NCBI RefSeq assembly: GCF_001541345.2
Contig: NZ_LMVL02000014.1
Location: 1 to 40,136 of the forward strand
Reading direction: 5' to 3'
DNA length: 40,136 nucleotides
From: Gillisella vitis
Lineage (GTDB): Bacteria; Pseudomonadota; Alphaproteobacteria; Rhizobiales; Rhizobiaceae
The notes under the pieces are model-generated. The model saw only the letters and a list, made by a program, of their open reading frames with translations. It was not told the DNA's origin and ran no database searches. A program made the position numbers and the translations under genes. Below, piece by piece: positions 1 to 8,712 of the stretch (its first letter is position 1; every line of letters begins with the position of its first letter).

Positions 1-466
1 GCCGATGACGCCAAAAAACGTGCAAGTAGCTGAAAAAATGAACAAAAATGATGTTCGTGTCGTGTGACATACTTTCGGTCTTTTCCAAATTTCGCCATGT
101 CAAACCAGATCTAGGGTGTGGAATGGTCTACATTCAGCGCCTATTCCACATTTGGGTACATAAACGGCGCATTTTCCCATTCGCGCCCTTAGATTTACAC
201 AATCCGATGTTTTGACCAATAAACCGTGGAACTTTGCAAACCGCGCTTCTGCCTTCGGTTTTGAAAGACGTCCGTGGAATAAGCCCTATAGTGTTTAGTG
301 TTTGCGGCGCGGCAATTGCCGCAGGGTTTGACAGTCAAGCGGCAAGCGGGCAGATGGTATACAACGGCTCCCAAAGGATCGGTCTGGAGGTGCCAGGCTG
401 ATATGATCTGCTTGACGGCGGTCAAAATATCAGGAGTGTCGGGAGATAGAGTGGTAACAGGTAGAT
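1..466. other. Gene-free left edge, upstream of M23 peptidase
   Basis: No convincing coding sequence was found here. Two symmetrical sites are visible. One is an 8-bp inverted repeat, TGTGGAAT (117-124) with ATTCCACA (143-150), separated by 18 nt. The other is a perfect 14-bp palindrome, GCGGCAATTGCCGC, at 309-322. A TTGACA lies at 328-333 but no well-spaced -10 box follows it, so I do not call a promoter. Either palindrome could be an operator for the downstream peptidase gene or part of a leader; that is inference only. Confidence 0.4.
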
Positions 467-2413
467 ATGAGCTTGGATAAAAACCTGTTGCGATCCCTTG
501 GCATGGAACCTCCGATCCTCGCGGATGGGCGGCGTGCGCCTGATCGACGGGAAATTTCGCTACGGTGGCTAACAGGCACATTTCTCACCGGCATCACCTC
601 GTCAGTCCTGATGGGCGTGGCACTTTTTGCAGCACTGGATGGCCGCCAGCAATTGGCGATACCGGCTGAGGCCTTTGCGCTCGCTGATCTCAAGCAACAC
701 AATGATAGTGCCGATGGCGTGCGCCGCGGTGGACGGTTGATCAATACCGTCATTTCGGCGAAAACCGCGAGCCGGTCGGTTCTGGATGTGTCAACCGTGA
801 TCCGCAGCGGCGACAAGGATGTGGTGCGTCGCCAGCCATTCACCCATTTGAAAATGCTGGTGTCGACAAGTCTTTCCACCCAGGAAAACTATCCGCCTTT
901 TGATCCCTTGAGTATTTTTGCCGGCGACGAACAGACAGTAACCCCGCGCACCGGGACGATCTACGGTTCGAACGTCGATTCCGAAATCAGCCTGAAGACC
1001 GTCGCCTTTCCTGTAAACGGTACGCCTTTCAAAGCGGCGCCGGGCATGACTTCAGATGAGGTAGAAGAGAATGTGCGATCCAATGGCTCCGTATTGACGG
1101 AAGGAACGCAACAGGTTTCCGGTCTCTATTATATAGACCCAGAGCGGTTTGCTGATCCCGATGCCGATCTCGACATAAATCCCGGCCTTTCGGCCCGCGT
1201 CGTTGAGCAAAATCTGAGCGTCTCGACACCGGACCCCGTCACGCCGGATACCGACGAATATGCCGACGATATTATTCCGGTTCGCCGCGAGCAGACCATC
1301 ATTGCTGCCTTGACCGGAGCAGGCTATCCCGAAGCAAAAGCCAAGGCGATTTCCGACAGCCTTAGCGAAAAATTGGGAAGCCCCTCGCTGCAATCCGGTG
1401 ATGTTCTGCGCCTGGGCATTATTCAGCGCGGGGAACAGGCCCGCGTGGTCCGGTTTAGCGCTTACCGTGGTGGCAAGCACCTGGTGACGATGGCCGTCGA
1501 TGACCAAAGCCATCTCGTTGAAGGGTCTGAGCCACCCATGCTGGATGCCATTGCAACGGCATTTGATGAGAATAGCCCTCCGGTCATGGCAAGCCGTGAC
1601 TTACCCAGTATTTATGATGGGATTTACCGGGCTTCTCTTTCCTATGGACTTAGCAAGGAACTGACAGGGCAAATGGTCCGGCTGCTGGCCAGCAGCGTGG
1701 ATTTGCAGGCGCCGCTAAGGCCGACTGACGGGTTGGAGGTTTTCTATTCCGCTGCGGATGAAAGCGGCAAGGCCGCAGCAGATTCAGAACTGCTTTTCCT
1801 GCGGGCGCGGTTTGGCGACACGACAACGTCGCTTTATCGCTTCCAGGATCCATCCGATAATTCCGTCGATTACTTTGACGAAAACGGTAAGACCAATCGC
1901 CAGTTCCTGATTCGCAATCCGGTTCCGAATGGTGTGTTCCGCTCGGGCTTCGGCATGCGCAGACATCCGATCCTTGGCTATTCGCGCATGCATACCGGCG
2001 TCGATTGGGGCGCACCGTCCGGTTCGCCGATCATTGCTGCCGGCAGCGGAACGGTTGAAAAAGCCGGCTGGGATTCCGGCGGCTATGGCAACCAGACAAT
2101 CATTCGTCATCCGAACGGCTATGAAAGCTCCTATAACCACCAAAGCGCCATCGCCAAGGGTGTGGTTGCCGGGGCAAAGATCCGCCAGGGTCAGGTCATC
2201 GGCTGGGTGGGGACGACAGGCGAATCCACCGGACCGCATCTGCATTACGAAATCATCGTCAACGGCACCAAGGTTGATCCGATGAAGGTCCGCTTGCCGG
2301 ACGGCAAGTCGCTGAACGGCGGCACATTGGCAAAATTCGAGCAGGAACGGCAGCGCATCGACGACCTCTTGAGCAGTGCCGAGAAAAATCGGCAGCTTGC
2401 TGCCAATAATTGA
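467..2413 (+). CDS. M23 family metallopeptidase (LytM-type), membrane anchored
   Basis: Predicted 648-residue cell-wall protein. A short cytoplasmic N-terminus is followed by one hydrophobic segment at about residues 35-56, then a long periplasmic region of roughly 400 residues with no obvious motif. The C-terminal peptidase M23 domain (about 480-620) shows the zinc ligands of the LytM family: H509 and D513 in HTGVD, and H591/H593 in HLH. Enzymes of this family cut peptide cross-links in peptidoglycan; LytM members with intact ligands like this one are expected to be active rather than EnvC-like regulators. The start follows AGGT about 6 nt upstream, and the next gene (clpB) converges on it. 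It is a single-gene unit as far as the window shows. The substrate and partner are unknown. Confidence 0.93.
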   Translation: MSLDKNLLRSLGMEPPILADGRRAPDRREISLRWLTGTFLTGITSSVLMGVALFAALDGRQQLAIPAEAFALADLKQHNDSADGVRRGGRLINTVISAKTASRSVLDVSTVIRSGDKDVVRRQPFTHLKMLVSTSLSTQENYPPFDPLSIFAGDEQTVTPRTGTIYGSNVDSEISLKTVAFPVNGTPFKAAPGMTSDEVEENVRSNGSVLTEGTQQVSGLYYIDPERFADPDADLDINPGLSARVVEQNLSVSTPDPVTPDTDEYADDIIPVRREQTIIAALTGAGYPEAKAKAISDSLSEKLGSPSLQSGDVLRLGIIQRGEQARVVRFSAYRGGKHLVTMAVDDQSHLVEGSEPPMLDAIATAFDENSPPVMASRDLPSIYDGIYRASLSYGLSKELTGQMVRLLASSVDLQAPLRPTDGLEVFYSAADESGKAAADSELLFLRARFGDTTTSLYRFQDPSDNSVDYFDENGKTNRQFLIRNPVPNGVFRSGFGMRRHPILGYSRMHTGVDWGAPSGSPIIAAGSGTVEKAGWDSGGYGNQTIIRHPNGYESSYNHQSAIAKGVVAGAKIRQGQVIGWVGTTGESTGPHLHYEIIVNGTKVDPMKVRLPDGKSLNGGTLAKFEQERQRIDDLLSSAEKNRQLAANN

Positions 2414-2439
2414 ATACAGCCAGTAATATTACATGGAAA

Positions 2440-2459
2440 TGGCGGCCCGAAAGCCGCCA
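2440..2459. terminator. GC-rich hairpin between M23 peptidase and clpB
   Basis: TGGCGGC and GCCGCCA form a perfect 7-bp stem around a CCGAAA loop, between two converging genes. Read on the - strand, the stem is followed by ATTTCC, a poor T-run; on the + strand there is none. It probably serves clpB, but it is a weak intrinsic terminator. Confidence 0.5.
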
Positions 2460-2496
2460 CCACTGATGTTCGAATAAAGGGTGATGCTGGAAGGTC

Positions 2497-5103
2497 TTAG
2501 GCTGCGACCTGATCCATCGGCTTGACCGGCTTGATCAGCAGCCGATCCGAACCGGCGGTGATTTTCACCTCGCTACCGTCAAGCACTTCGCCTGACAGGA
2601 TCTGCTCGGCGAGCGGGTCCTGCAAGTATTTCTGGATCACCCGCTTCAATGGCCTTGCACCATAAACCGGGTCATAACCCTTATTGGCCATCCAATCGCG
2701 AGCATCTCCGCCAAGATCGACAGTGATCTTGCGTTCTGCCAATAGAGCCAGAAGCCGCTGCATCTGGATCTCGACAATCGCACCCATTTCACTGCGCCGC
2801 AGACGATGGAACAGGATGATCTCATCGACTCGGTTGAGAAATTCGGGACGGAAAGAGGCCCGGACGACGCTCATCACCTGATCGCGAACACTATCGACAT
2901 CCTCGTCCTCACCAAGAGCTGTCAGATATTCGGCCCCCAGATTGGAGGTCATGATGATGATCGTGTTCTTGAAATCCACCGTGCGGCCTTGGCCATCGGT
3001 CAGGCGACCATCATCCAGAACCTGCAAGAGCACGTTGAAGACATCGGGATGCGCCTTCTCGATCTCATCGAACAGCACGACCTGATAGGGCTTGCGCCGC
3101 ACCGATTCCGTCAGAGCCCCGCCTTCCTCATAGCCGACATAGCCCGGAGGCGCGCCAATCAGCCGGGATACGGAGTGTTTCTCCATATATTCGGACATGT
3201 CGAGGCGCACCATGGCCGTTTCATCATCGAACAGGAAACGGGCCAGGGACTTGGTCAACTCGGTTTTGCCGACGCCAGTCGGACCGAGGAAGATGAAGGA
3301 GCCAATCGGCCGGTTGGGGTCCTGCAGTCCGGCCCGCGAGCGGCGCACAGCCCGCGATACGGCCTGCACCGCATCGCCCTGCCCGACCACCGATTTTGCC
3401 AATTCGTCTTCCATGCGCAGCAGCTTTTCCCGTTCGCCCTGCAACATCCGGTCCACCGGAATGCCGGTCCAACGCGAGACGATATGAGCGATATTGTCAG
3501 GCGTCACCACTTCCTGCACCATGCTGGCCGCGCCAGAGGCATCCTTTGCCTCGGCATCGGTCAACTGCTTTTCGAGGCCTGGAATAACGCCATAGGCCAG
3601 TTCGCCGGCACGCTGGAATTCGCCCTTGCGCTGGGCGACGGCCAGGTCGTTGCGTGCCTCATCCAGCTGGCGCTTGAGATCGGCAGCAAGACCAAGCTTC
3701 TGCTTTTCCGATTGCCAACGGGCCGTCAGCGCATCGGCTTCTTCTTCCAGCGAGGCCAATTCGCTTTCCAGCCGCTTCAAGCGGTCGGCGGAGGCGATGT
3801 CGGTTTCCTTCTTCAGGGCTTCCCGCTCGATTTTCAGCTGAATGATACGACGGTCCAACTCATCCAGTTCTTCCGGCTTGGAATCCACCTGCATGCGCAG
3901 GCGCGAGGCAGCTTCGTCCATCAAGTCGATGGCTTTGTCCGGCAAGAAACGGTCGGTGATATAACGGTTCGACAAAGTCGCAGCTGCGACGATGGCCGAA
4001 TCAGCGATCCGGACCTTGTGATGCTGCTCATATTTTTCCTTGAGGCCGCGCAGGATGGAAATCGTGTCTTCCACCGTCGGCTCATCCACCATCACCGGCT
4101 GGAAACGCCGTGCAAGCGCCGGGTCTTTTTCCACATGCTTGCGATACTCGTCCAGCGTCGTCGCGCCAACGCAATGCAATTCGCCACGCGCCAGTGCAGG
4201 TTTCAGCAAGTTGGACGCATCCATGGCGCCATCGCTCTTGCCCGCGCCGACCAGCGTGTGCATTTCGTCGATAAACAGGATGATTTCGCCGTTATCGGCC
4301 TGAACTTCGTTCAACACCGCCTTCAAGCGTTCCTCGAATTCGCCGCGATATTTGGCCCCAGCAATCAGGGAGCCCATATCCAGCGCCATCAGTTTCTTGT
4401 CTTTCAAGCTTTCGGGCACATCGCCATTGACGATACGAATAGCCAAGCCTTCGGCAATCGCCGTCTTGCCGACGCCGGGCTCACCGATCAGGACCGGATT
4501 GTTCTTGGTGCGGCGTGACAGGACCTGCATCGTGCGGCGAATTTCATCGTCGCGACCGATCACCGGATCGAGCCGGCCTTCTCGCGCCTCTGCCGTCAGG
4601 TCGCGGGCATATTTCTTCAGGGCATCGAAGCCCTGTTCAGCATTGGCGGTGTCGGCGGTACGCCCCTTGCGGACATCATTGATCACCTGGTTCAGCGCCG
4701 CAGCCGTAACCCCGCCCTTTTTCAGGCTGGCGGATGTGGATGCCGAGGTTTCAACCGCCAGGGCCAGCAACAGCCGCTCGACGGTAACGAAACTGTCGCC
4801 CGTCTTCTTGGCTGCGTCTTCCGCGGTGGAAAACACCCGGGCCAGGGGCTGGGCAAGATAGACCTGACCATTGCCACCAGACACTTTCGGCAGCTTGGCA
4901 AGCGCTGCATCATTGGCGATCCTGACTTCCTTCGGATCGCCGCCTGCGCGGCTTATCAGCGAGGAGGCCATGCCCTGCTCATCATCCAGAAGCACTTTCA
5001 ACACATGTTCAGGGGTAAATTGCTGGTGGCCTTCCGACAGCGCATGCGTCTGGGCAGACTGCAAAAAGCCGCGCACCCGTTCGGAATATTTTTCAACGTT
5101 CAT
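2497..5103 (-). CDS. clpB: ATP-dependent chaperone ClpB
   Basis: 868-residue Hsp100 disaggregase, the usual ClpB length. It works with DnaK/DnaJ/GrpE in the cytoplasm to extract polypeptides from heat-induced aggregates. The visible order is: Clp N domain (about 1-145, two repeats), first AAA+ module with Walker A GEPGVGKT and Walker B LFIDE, a coiled-coil middle domain (about 410-525, charged heptads), second AAA+ module with GPTGVGKT, and the C-terminal D2-small domain. The start is taken at ATG 5103 (MNVEKYSERV), 14 codons inside the longest frame, because it matches family N-termini and has GGAGAG just upstream. A heat-shock-type promoter lies about 130 bp upstream. Nothing is missing. 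Confidence 0.98.
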   Translation of the reverse strand: MNVEKYSERVRGFLQSAQTHALSEGHQQFTPEHVLKVLLDDEQGMASSLISRAGGDPKEVRIANDAALAKLPKVSGGNGQVYLAQPLARVFSTAEDAAKKTGDSFVTVERLLLALAVETSASTSASLKKGGVTAAALNQVINDVRKGRTADTANAEQGFDALKKYARDLTAEAREGRLDPVIGRDDEIRRTMQVLSRRTKNNPVLIGEPGVGKTAIAEGLAIRIVNGDVPESLKDKKLMALDMGSLIAGAKYRGEFEERLKAVLNEVQADNGEIILFIDEMHTLVGAGKSDGAMDASNLLKPALARGELHCVGATTLDEYRKHVEKDPALARRFQPVMVDEPTVEDTISILRGLKEKYEQHHKVRIADSAIVAAATLSNRYITDRFLPDKAIDLMDEAASRLRMQVDSKPEELDELDRRIIQLKIEREALKKETDIASADRLKRLESELASLEEEADALTARWQSEKQKLGLAADLKRQLDEARNDLAVAQRKGEFQRAGELAYGVIPGLEKQLTDAEAKDASGAASMVQEVVTPDNIAHIVSRWTGIPVDRMLQGEREKLLRMEDELAKSVVGQGDAVQAVSRAVRRSRAGLQDPNRPIGSFIFLGPTGVGKTELTKSLARFLFDDETAMVRLDMSEYMEKHSVSRLIGAPPGYVGYEEGGALTESVRRKPYQVVLFDEIEKAHPDVFNVLLQVLDDGRLTDGQGRTVDFKNTIIIMTSNLGAEYLTALGEDEDVDSVRDQVMSVVRASFRPEFLNRVDEIILFHRLRRSEMGAIVEIQMQRLLALLAERKITVDLGGDARDWMANKGYDPVYGARPLKRVIQKYLQDPLAEQILSGEVLDGSEVKITAGSDRLLIKPVKPMDQVAA

Positions 5104-5231
5104 CTTCGCTCTCCAGTCTCCAGGCCGCCCGTCAAGGCACGGCATGGGTTTTGAGGATCAGGCCCCCAATCGGCAGGCCCGGTGATTGAATCCGATCCTT
5201 TAAAGGGATTCCGTTCAATTCGTCAAAGCTG

Positions 5232-5260
5232 ATATGGGGAGGCGATTTTGCCCTTTAAAG
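5232..5260 (-). promoter_or_regulatory. RpoH-type heat-shock promoter for clpB
   Basis: On the - strand CTTTAA is followed by exactly 17 nt and then CCATAT, within the longer string CCCCATAT. Alphaproteobacterial RpoH promoters have CTTGAA and CCAT-type boxes with 16-18 nt between them, so this site departs from the -35 consensus at one base. It points at clpB, a classic RpoH target, and leaves a leader of about 120 nt. The leader contains CCTTTAAAGG (5197-5206) inside a GAATCC/GGATTC inverted repeat (5188-5211). Confidence 0.72.
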
Positions 5261-5322
5261 AGCGGCTTCGTACAAAAAATCAAACGCTCTTGATGAAAGG
5301 CAAGCAACCGAAAACAAAACAT

Positions 5323-5357
5323 AAAAAAGCCCCCGCTCCATAAAAAGAGAAGGGGCT
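5323..5357 (-). terminator. Intrinsic terminator of the DUF4167 gene
   Basis: Read on the - strand, AGCCCC and GGGGCT form the base of a stem, with CTC/GAG pairing inside it. The stem is followed directly by six T's. It lies about 70 bp past the stop of the DUF4167 gene and before the clpB promoter, so it separates the two transcription units. The rest of 5104-5425 holds only this terminator and the clpB promoter and leader. Confidence 0.75.
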
Positions 5358-5425
5358 AATTTTGGTCACCGGTCATTCCAGAGTCTGTCTGGCCAGAGTC
5401 TGTCTGGTTCAATCACCGATGGATA

Positions 5426-6301
5426 TTATTCCGAAACGATATCGGCAAGAGCCGGAGCATCGCCATTATTGGCCTTGTCGCGACCCTTGGCCGGTGGCTT
5501 GCCTTCGGCACTGGCTTCACCATTCGCTTCGGCAGCGATTTCTTCAGCAGTGCGACGCGGACGGCGCGGACGGGCAGAAGGCGTGCGGCGGCGGGTCTGG
5601 GGCCGATCCGACTTCGCGCTGGCCTGCTGTGCGCTTTCCTCAGCGGCAAATTCAGCTTCGACCGGGGTCTGCTCGATCACCGGCTGCGGTCCGCTTCCGG
5701 CAATGTCCAGCTCAGGCTGCGGCTGGGCAATTGGCTGCGGCCGGCGGTCCTGATGCGTGCGCTCGCGGCGATCCGGACGCTCAGTGCGTTCTGGCCGCTC
5801 GGCCCGTTCTGGACGGTCCTGCCGTTCGGTGCGCTCTGGACGCTCCTGCTGGGCGCGCTCTGGCTGAACCCGTTCCTGCTGGATGCGGGGCTGCTGAACC
5901 GGCATTTCGGGCTGCGGCTGGTAGCCACGGTCCAAACCGTTATCGCCCTCGTCGCCATCCATGTCGGAACCGTCGCGGTCATTATAGTCGCGATCGTCGC
6001 GATGGACCCGCTCCTGCATCTGCGCCTGGGCGGCGGCAATGATGCGGTTATAATGTTCGGCATGCTGCAAATAGTTCTCGGCCATGACCCGGTCGCCTGA
6101 ACTATGCGAATCGCGCGCCAGCGCCATATATTTTTCAGCGATATGCTGCGCCGTGCCGCGGATCTTCACGTCAGGACCCGAACTGTCATAGGTGCGGGTC
6201 AGCGGGTTGGAGCCCTTGCGGTTGAAATTGTTGCCGTTATTATTATTGCTACCGCCACTGCTACGCCCCCGACTGCGCTTGTTTTGCTGTCCTGGCCTCA
6301 T
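5426..6301 (-). CDS. DUF4167 domain-containing protein
   Basis: 291-residue protein with the alphaproteobacterial DUF4167 domain near the N-terminus (about residues 1-95). This part has a basic Asn/Gly-rich start followed by a conserved-looking helical stretch containing AQHIAEKYMALARD and AENYLQHAEHYNRI. The remaining two thirds are low complexity: a run of Pro-Glu-Arg-Thr/Ala units at about 155-190, Gln/Pro-rich spacers, and an Arg/Pro-rich basic patch (RRRTPSARPRRPRR). The composition suggests a disordered, nucleic-acid-binding protein, but the molecular function is not established. The gene sits downstream of prfA-prmC, a neighbourhood often kept in Rhizobiales. The SD AGGTGAG is well placed before ATG 6301, and a terminator follows. 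Confidence 0.9.
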   Translation of the reverse strand: MRPGQQNKRSRGRSSGGSNNNNGNNFNRKGSNPLTRTYDSSGPDVKIRGTAQHIAEKYMALARDSHSSGDRVMAENYLQHAEHYNRIIAAAQAQMQERVHRDDRDYNDRDGSDMDGDEGDNGLDRGYQPQPEMPVQQPRIQQERVQPERAQQERPERTERQDRPERAERPERTERPDRRERTHQDRRPQPIAQPQPELDIAGSGPQPVIEQTPVEAEFAAEESAQQASAKSDRPQTRRRTPSARPRRPRRTAEEIAAEANGEASAEGKPPAKGRDKANNGDAPALADIVSE

Positions 6302-6727
6302 CGATTACTCACCTGATTTCTGTCTTGCTGATATGAGGGCGACGCGGCCCGTTCGCTCAATCGAACCGGGGCTCCACGCGCTGCGGGGCATACTGCGCCA
6401 ATGCAACATACGGCCGCTGGTGACTATCACAGCTCCTTGCATTCTATCAAATGCGTGAGGGTCGACTGTAACACGTTAACATTCTGCATAATTTTTGCCC
6501 TTAACCCGACCTCGGCTTAAGGAATCAAGCAGTAAATTATTTGATCCACACACCAGGAACATTCGCGCCGCTACCGTCTCCTTAAGGAGGCATGTTTGCG
6601 GTCGACCCAGAGCCAAACGAATCCTTGTTCATTCCCCGCTGCCCGGTGCGTGTCTGCAACCTATCCCGCTTCCTTTCGAAAACCAAGCCCTTTCTTTGCA
6701 TTGCAGAAAGTTCCTTGGTGAATACCA
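6302..6727. repeat. Intergenic spacer with degenerate GCATAATT palindrome
   Basis: The spacer between prmC and the DUF4167 gene has no credible gene. At 6484-6493 it carries CTGCATAATT, followed at 6499-6522 by an imperfect palindrome (CCTTAA, one mismatch, CCGA, then the mirror image). It shares the opening motif of the larger elements at 35.5 and 37.3 kb and may be a decayed member of the same family. The promoter of the DUF4167 gene probably lies here but I could not place it. Confidence 0.4.
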
Positions 6728-7609
6728 CTATAGTTGCGGTGCGGTCTGAGCAAACAACAGAATCCGATCATTATCGCCGTGATCCTTTGCGCTTTCCACA
6801 AGAACGAAACCATTATTCTCGAAAAGTTGCGTCACCGCCATCACCTGGTCGTAACCGATTTCCACCCCAACAAGACCGCTCGGCTTCAGAAAATCGGCAG
6901 CACCATCTGCAATTGCCCGGTAAGCATCCAATCCATCGGCGCCGCCGTCAAGTGCTACGGCAGGATCGTAAAGACGAACATCGGGGGCCAGATCTTTAAT
7001 CACATCGCTGACAATATAGGGCGGATTCGACAGAATGATGTCAAAACGGTCTGACAGAGCCTCGTACCAATGGCTTTGTAGCGTCTCGAACCGGTCTGCA
7101 AGGTTATTGGCTGCGGCGTTCTGCCGCGCCGTGGCCAGCGCTTCGGCGGAAATATCGGTCGCCAATGCTGTCGCCCCCGGACATTCCTGCAAAAGCGCCA
7201 GGGCAATCGCGCCGGTACCCGTCCCCATATCCAGCAGGCGGACGCTGCCATTCTTCGCCACCATGGCATGAAGATGCGGCAAAACACGCTCGATCAGGAT
7301 TTCCGTATCGGGTCGCGGTTCCAATGTCGCTGGCGACAAGGCCAGTTCCAGGCCGTAAAAGGCCCGCCGTCCCAAAATCCGGTGGACAGGCTCAAACATC
7401 AGCCGCCGCGCAACTGCCGCCTCAATCAGGCTCGTCTCATCGGCGCTCAAAACCCGGTTGTCCTGCACGATAAGATCGGTCGACGTCAATCCAAGAAGAC
7501 CGGCGATCAAGATCCGCGCATCGCCTGGCGCATCGGCGATAGCCGCTTGCGCAAAACGGAGACGGGCGGCGGTGATCGCCTGCTTCAGCGTCACCGGTGC
7601 GCCTGTCAT
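6728..7609 (-). CDS. prmC: Peptide chain release factor N5-glutamine methyltransferase PrmC
   Basis: 293-residue SAM-dependent methyltransferase that methylates the glutamine of the GGQ motif in release factors RF1 and RF2. An N-terminal helical domain (about 1-75) is followed by the Rossmann methyltransferase fold with SAM motif DMGTGTG (about 127-133) and the family-defining NPPY at 195-198, which binds the substrate glutamine. The start ATG overlaps the TGA of prfA by 4 bp (ATGA), so the enzyme is translationally coupled to its substrate. This prfA-prmC pairing is widespread in bacteria. No anomalies seen. Confidence 0.97.
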   Translation of the reverse strand: MTGAPVTLKQAITAARLRFAQAAIADAPGDARILIAGLLGLTSTDLIVQDNRVLSADETSLIEAAVARRLMFEPVHRILGRRAFYGLELALSPATLEPRPDTEILIERVLPHLHAMVAKNGSVRLLDMGTGTGAIALALLQECPGATALATDISAEALATARQNAAANNLADRFETLQSHWYEALSDRFDIILSNPPYIVSDVIKDLAPDVRLYDPAVALDGGADGLDAYRAIADGAADFLKPSGLVGVEIGYDQVMAVTQLFENNGFVLVESAKDHGDNDRILLFAQTAPQL

Positions 7610-8685
7610 GCCTGTTCGCCGAGTTGCGCCAATTGCCCAGCCTGATAATCGGCGATCAGGGCATCGACCACTTCATCGATTTCACCAATCATCATCCGGT
7701 CGAGCTTGTAGAGGGTCAGGTTGATCCGGTGGTCGGTCACTCGGCCCTGCGGGAAATTATAGGTGCGTATCCGCTCGGACCGATCGCCGGAGCCGACCTG
7801 GCTCTTGCGATCCGCCGACCGTTCGCTGTCGGCCCGCTGGCGCTCCATGTCGAACAGACGCGAACGCAGCACCTGCATGGCCTTCGCCCGGTTCTGATGC
7901 TGGGATTTCTCCGAGCTGGTCACCACCAGACCGGTCGGCAGATGGGTGATGCGCACCGCAGAGTCCGTGGTGTTGACGTGCTGGCCGCCTGCCCCGGAGG
8001 AACGCATCGTATCGATACGAATGTCTTCAGCCCGAACCTCGATATCGATCTCTTCCGCCTCGGGCAGAACCGCAACGGTGGCAGCCGACGTATGGATACG
8101 TCCTTGCGTCTCCGTATCGGGAACGCGCTGCACCCGGTGAACACCGGATTCGAATTTCAGCTTGGAAAACACCCCGCGTCCGGTCACGGTGGCGATGATT
8201 TCCTTAAAGCCCCCAGCATCGCCCTCGCTGGAAGACAGGACCTCGACTTTCCAGCCCTTGCCGGCCGCAAAACGCTCATACATCCGAAACAGGTCACCGG
8301 CAAACAGCGCAGCTTCTGACCCGCCCGTCCCGGCGCGGATTTCCAGGATCGCACTTTTTTCGTCAGCGGCATCCTTGGGCAAAAGCTGAATCTGGATTTC
8401 CTTTTCTAGCCCCTCCAGCCGTGCCTCCACCTCCGGCAGCTCCATTTCCGCCAGATCGCGCATCTCGCGGTCCGTGCCCTTGTCGGCCAGCAGCGCCTTC
8501 AGATCGGCGACTTCCTTTTCCGCCAGCCCCAGTTCGCGGATGGCTTTGACCACCGGCTGCAATTCGGAATATTCCGAGGCAAGCTTGACATAGACATCGG
8601 CAGCAGGCCCGGCGGACATGCGCGCCTCGATTTCGCCAAACCGGCGCTCAAGCTCGCGCATTTTATCGACAGGAAGCTTCGCCAC
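7606..8685 (-). CDS. prfA: Peptide chain release factor 1 (RF1)
   Basis: 359-residue class I release factor that recognises UAA and UAG in the ribosomal A site and triggers peptidyl-tRNA hydrolysis. The catalytic GGQ is at 233-235 inside GAGGQHVN; an N-terminal coiled-coil region (about 5-110) and the PCRF domain precede it. The start is GTG at 8685, with AGAGG about 7 nt upstream. The reading frame overlaps prmC by 4 bp, and only 27 bp separate it from ptsP upstream, so the three genes are probably co-transcribed. Confidence 0.97.
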   Translation of the reverse strand: MAKLPVDKMRELERRFGEIEARMSAGPAADVYVKLASEYSELQPVVKAIRELGLAEKEVADLKALLADKGTDREMRDLAEMELPEVEARLEGLEKEIQIQLLPKDAADEKSAILEIRAGTGGSEAALFAGDLFRMYERFAAGKGWKVEVLSSSEGDAGGFKEIIATVTGRGVFSKLKFESGVHRVQRVPDTETQGRIHTSAATVAVLPEAEEIDIEVRAEDIRIDTMRSSGAGGQHVNTTDSAVRITHLPTGLVVTSSEKSQHQNRAKAMQVLRSRLFDMERQRADSERSADRKSQVGSGDRSERIRTYNFPQGRVTDHRINLTLYKLDRMMIGEIDEVVDALIADYQAGQLAQLGEQA

Positions 8686-8712
8686 CCTTTACCTCTTGTT
8701 TTTCTTCAGAAA

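Noticed and set aside
328..361. TTGACA as a promoter for the M23 gene
   Set aside because: No -10 box at 16-18 nt; the nearest TATA-like string is too far.
2806..4518. 570-codon open frame antisense to clpB
   Set aside because: Composition (His, Gln, Phe rich, no domain) is typical of a shadow of a well-biased gene; ClpB is complete on the - strand.
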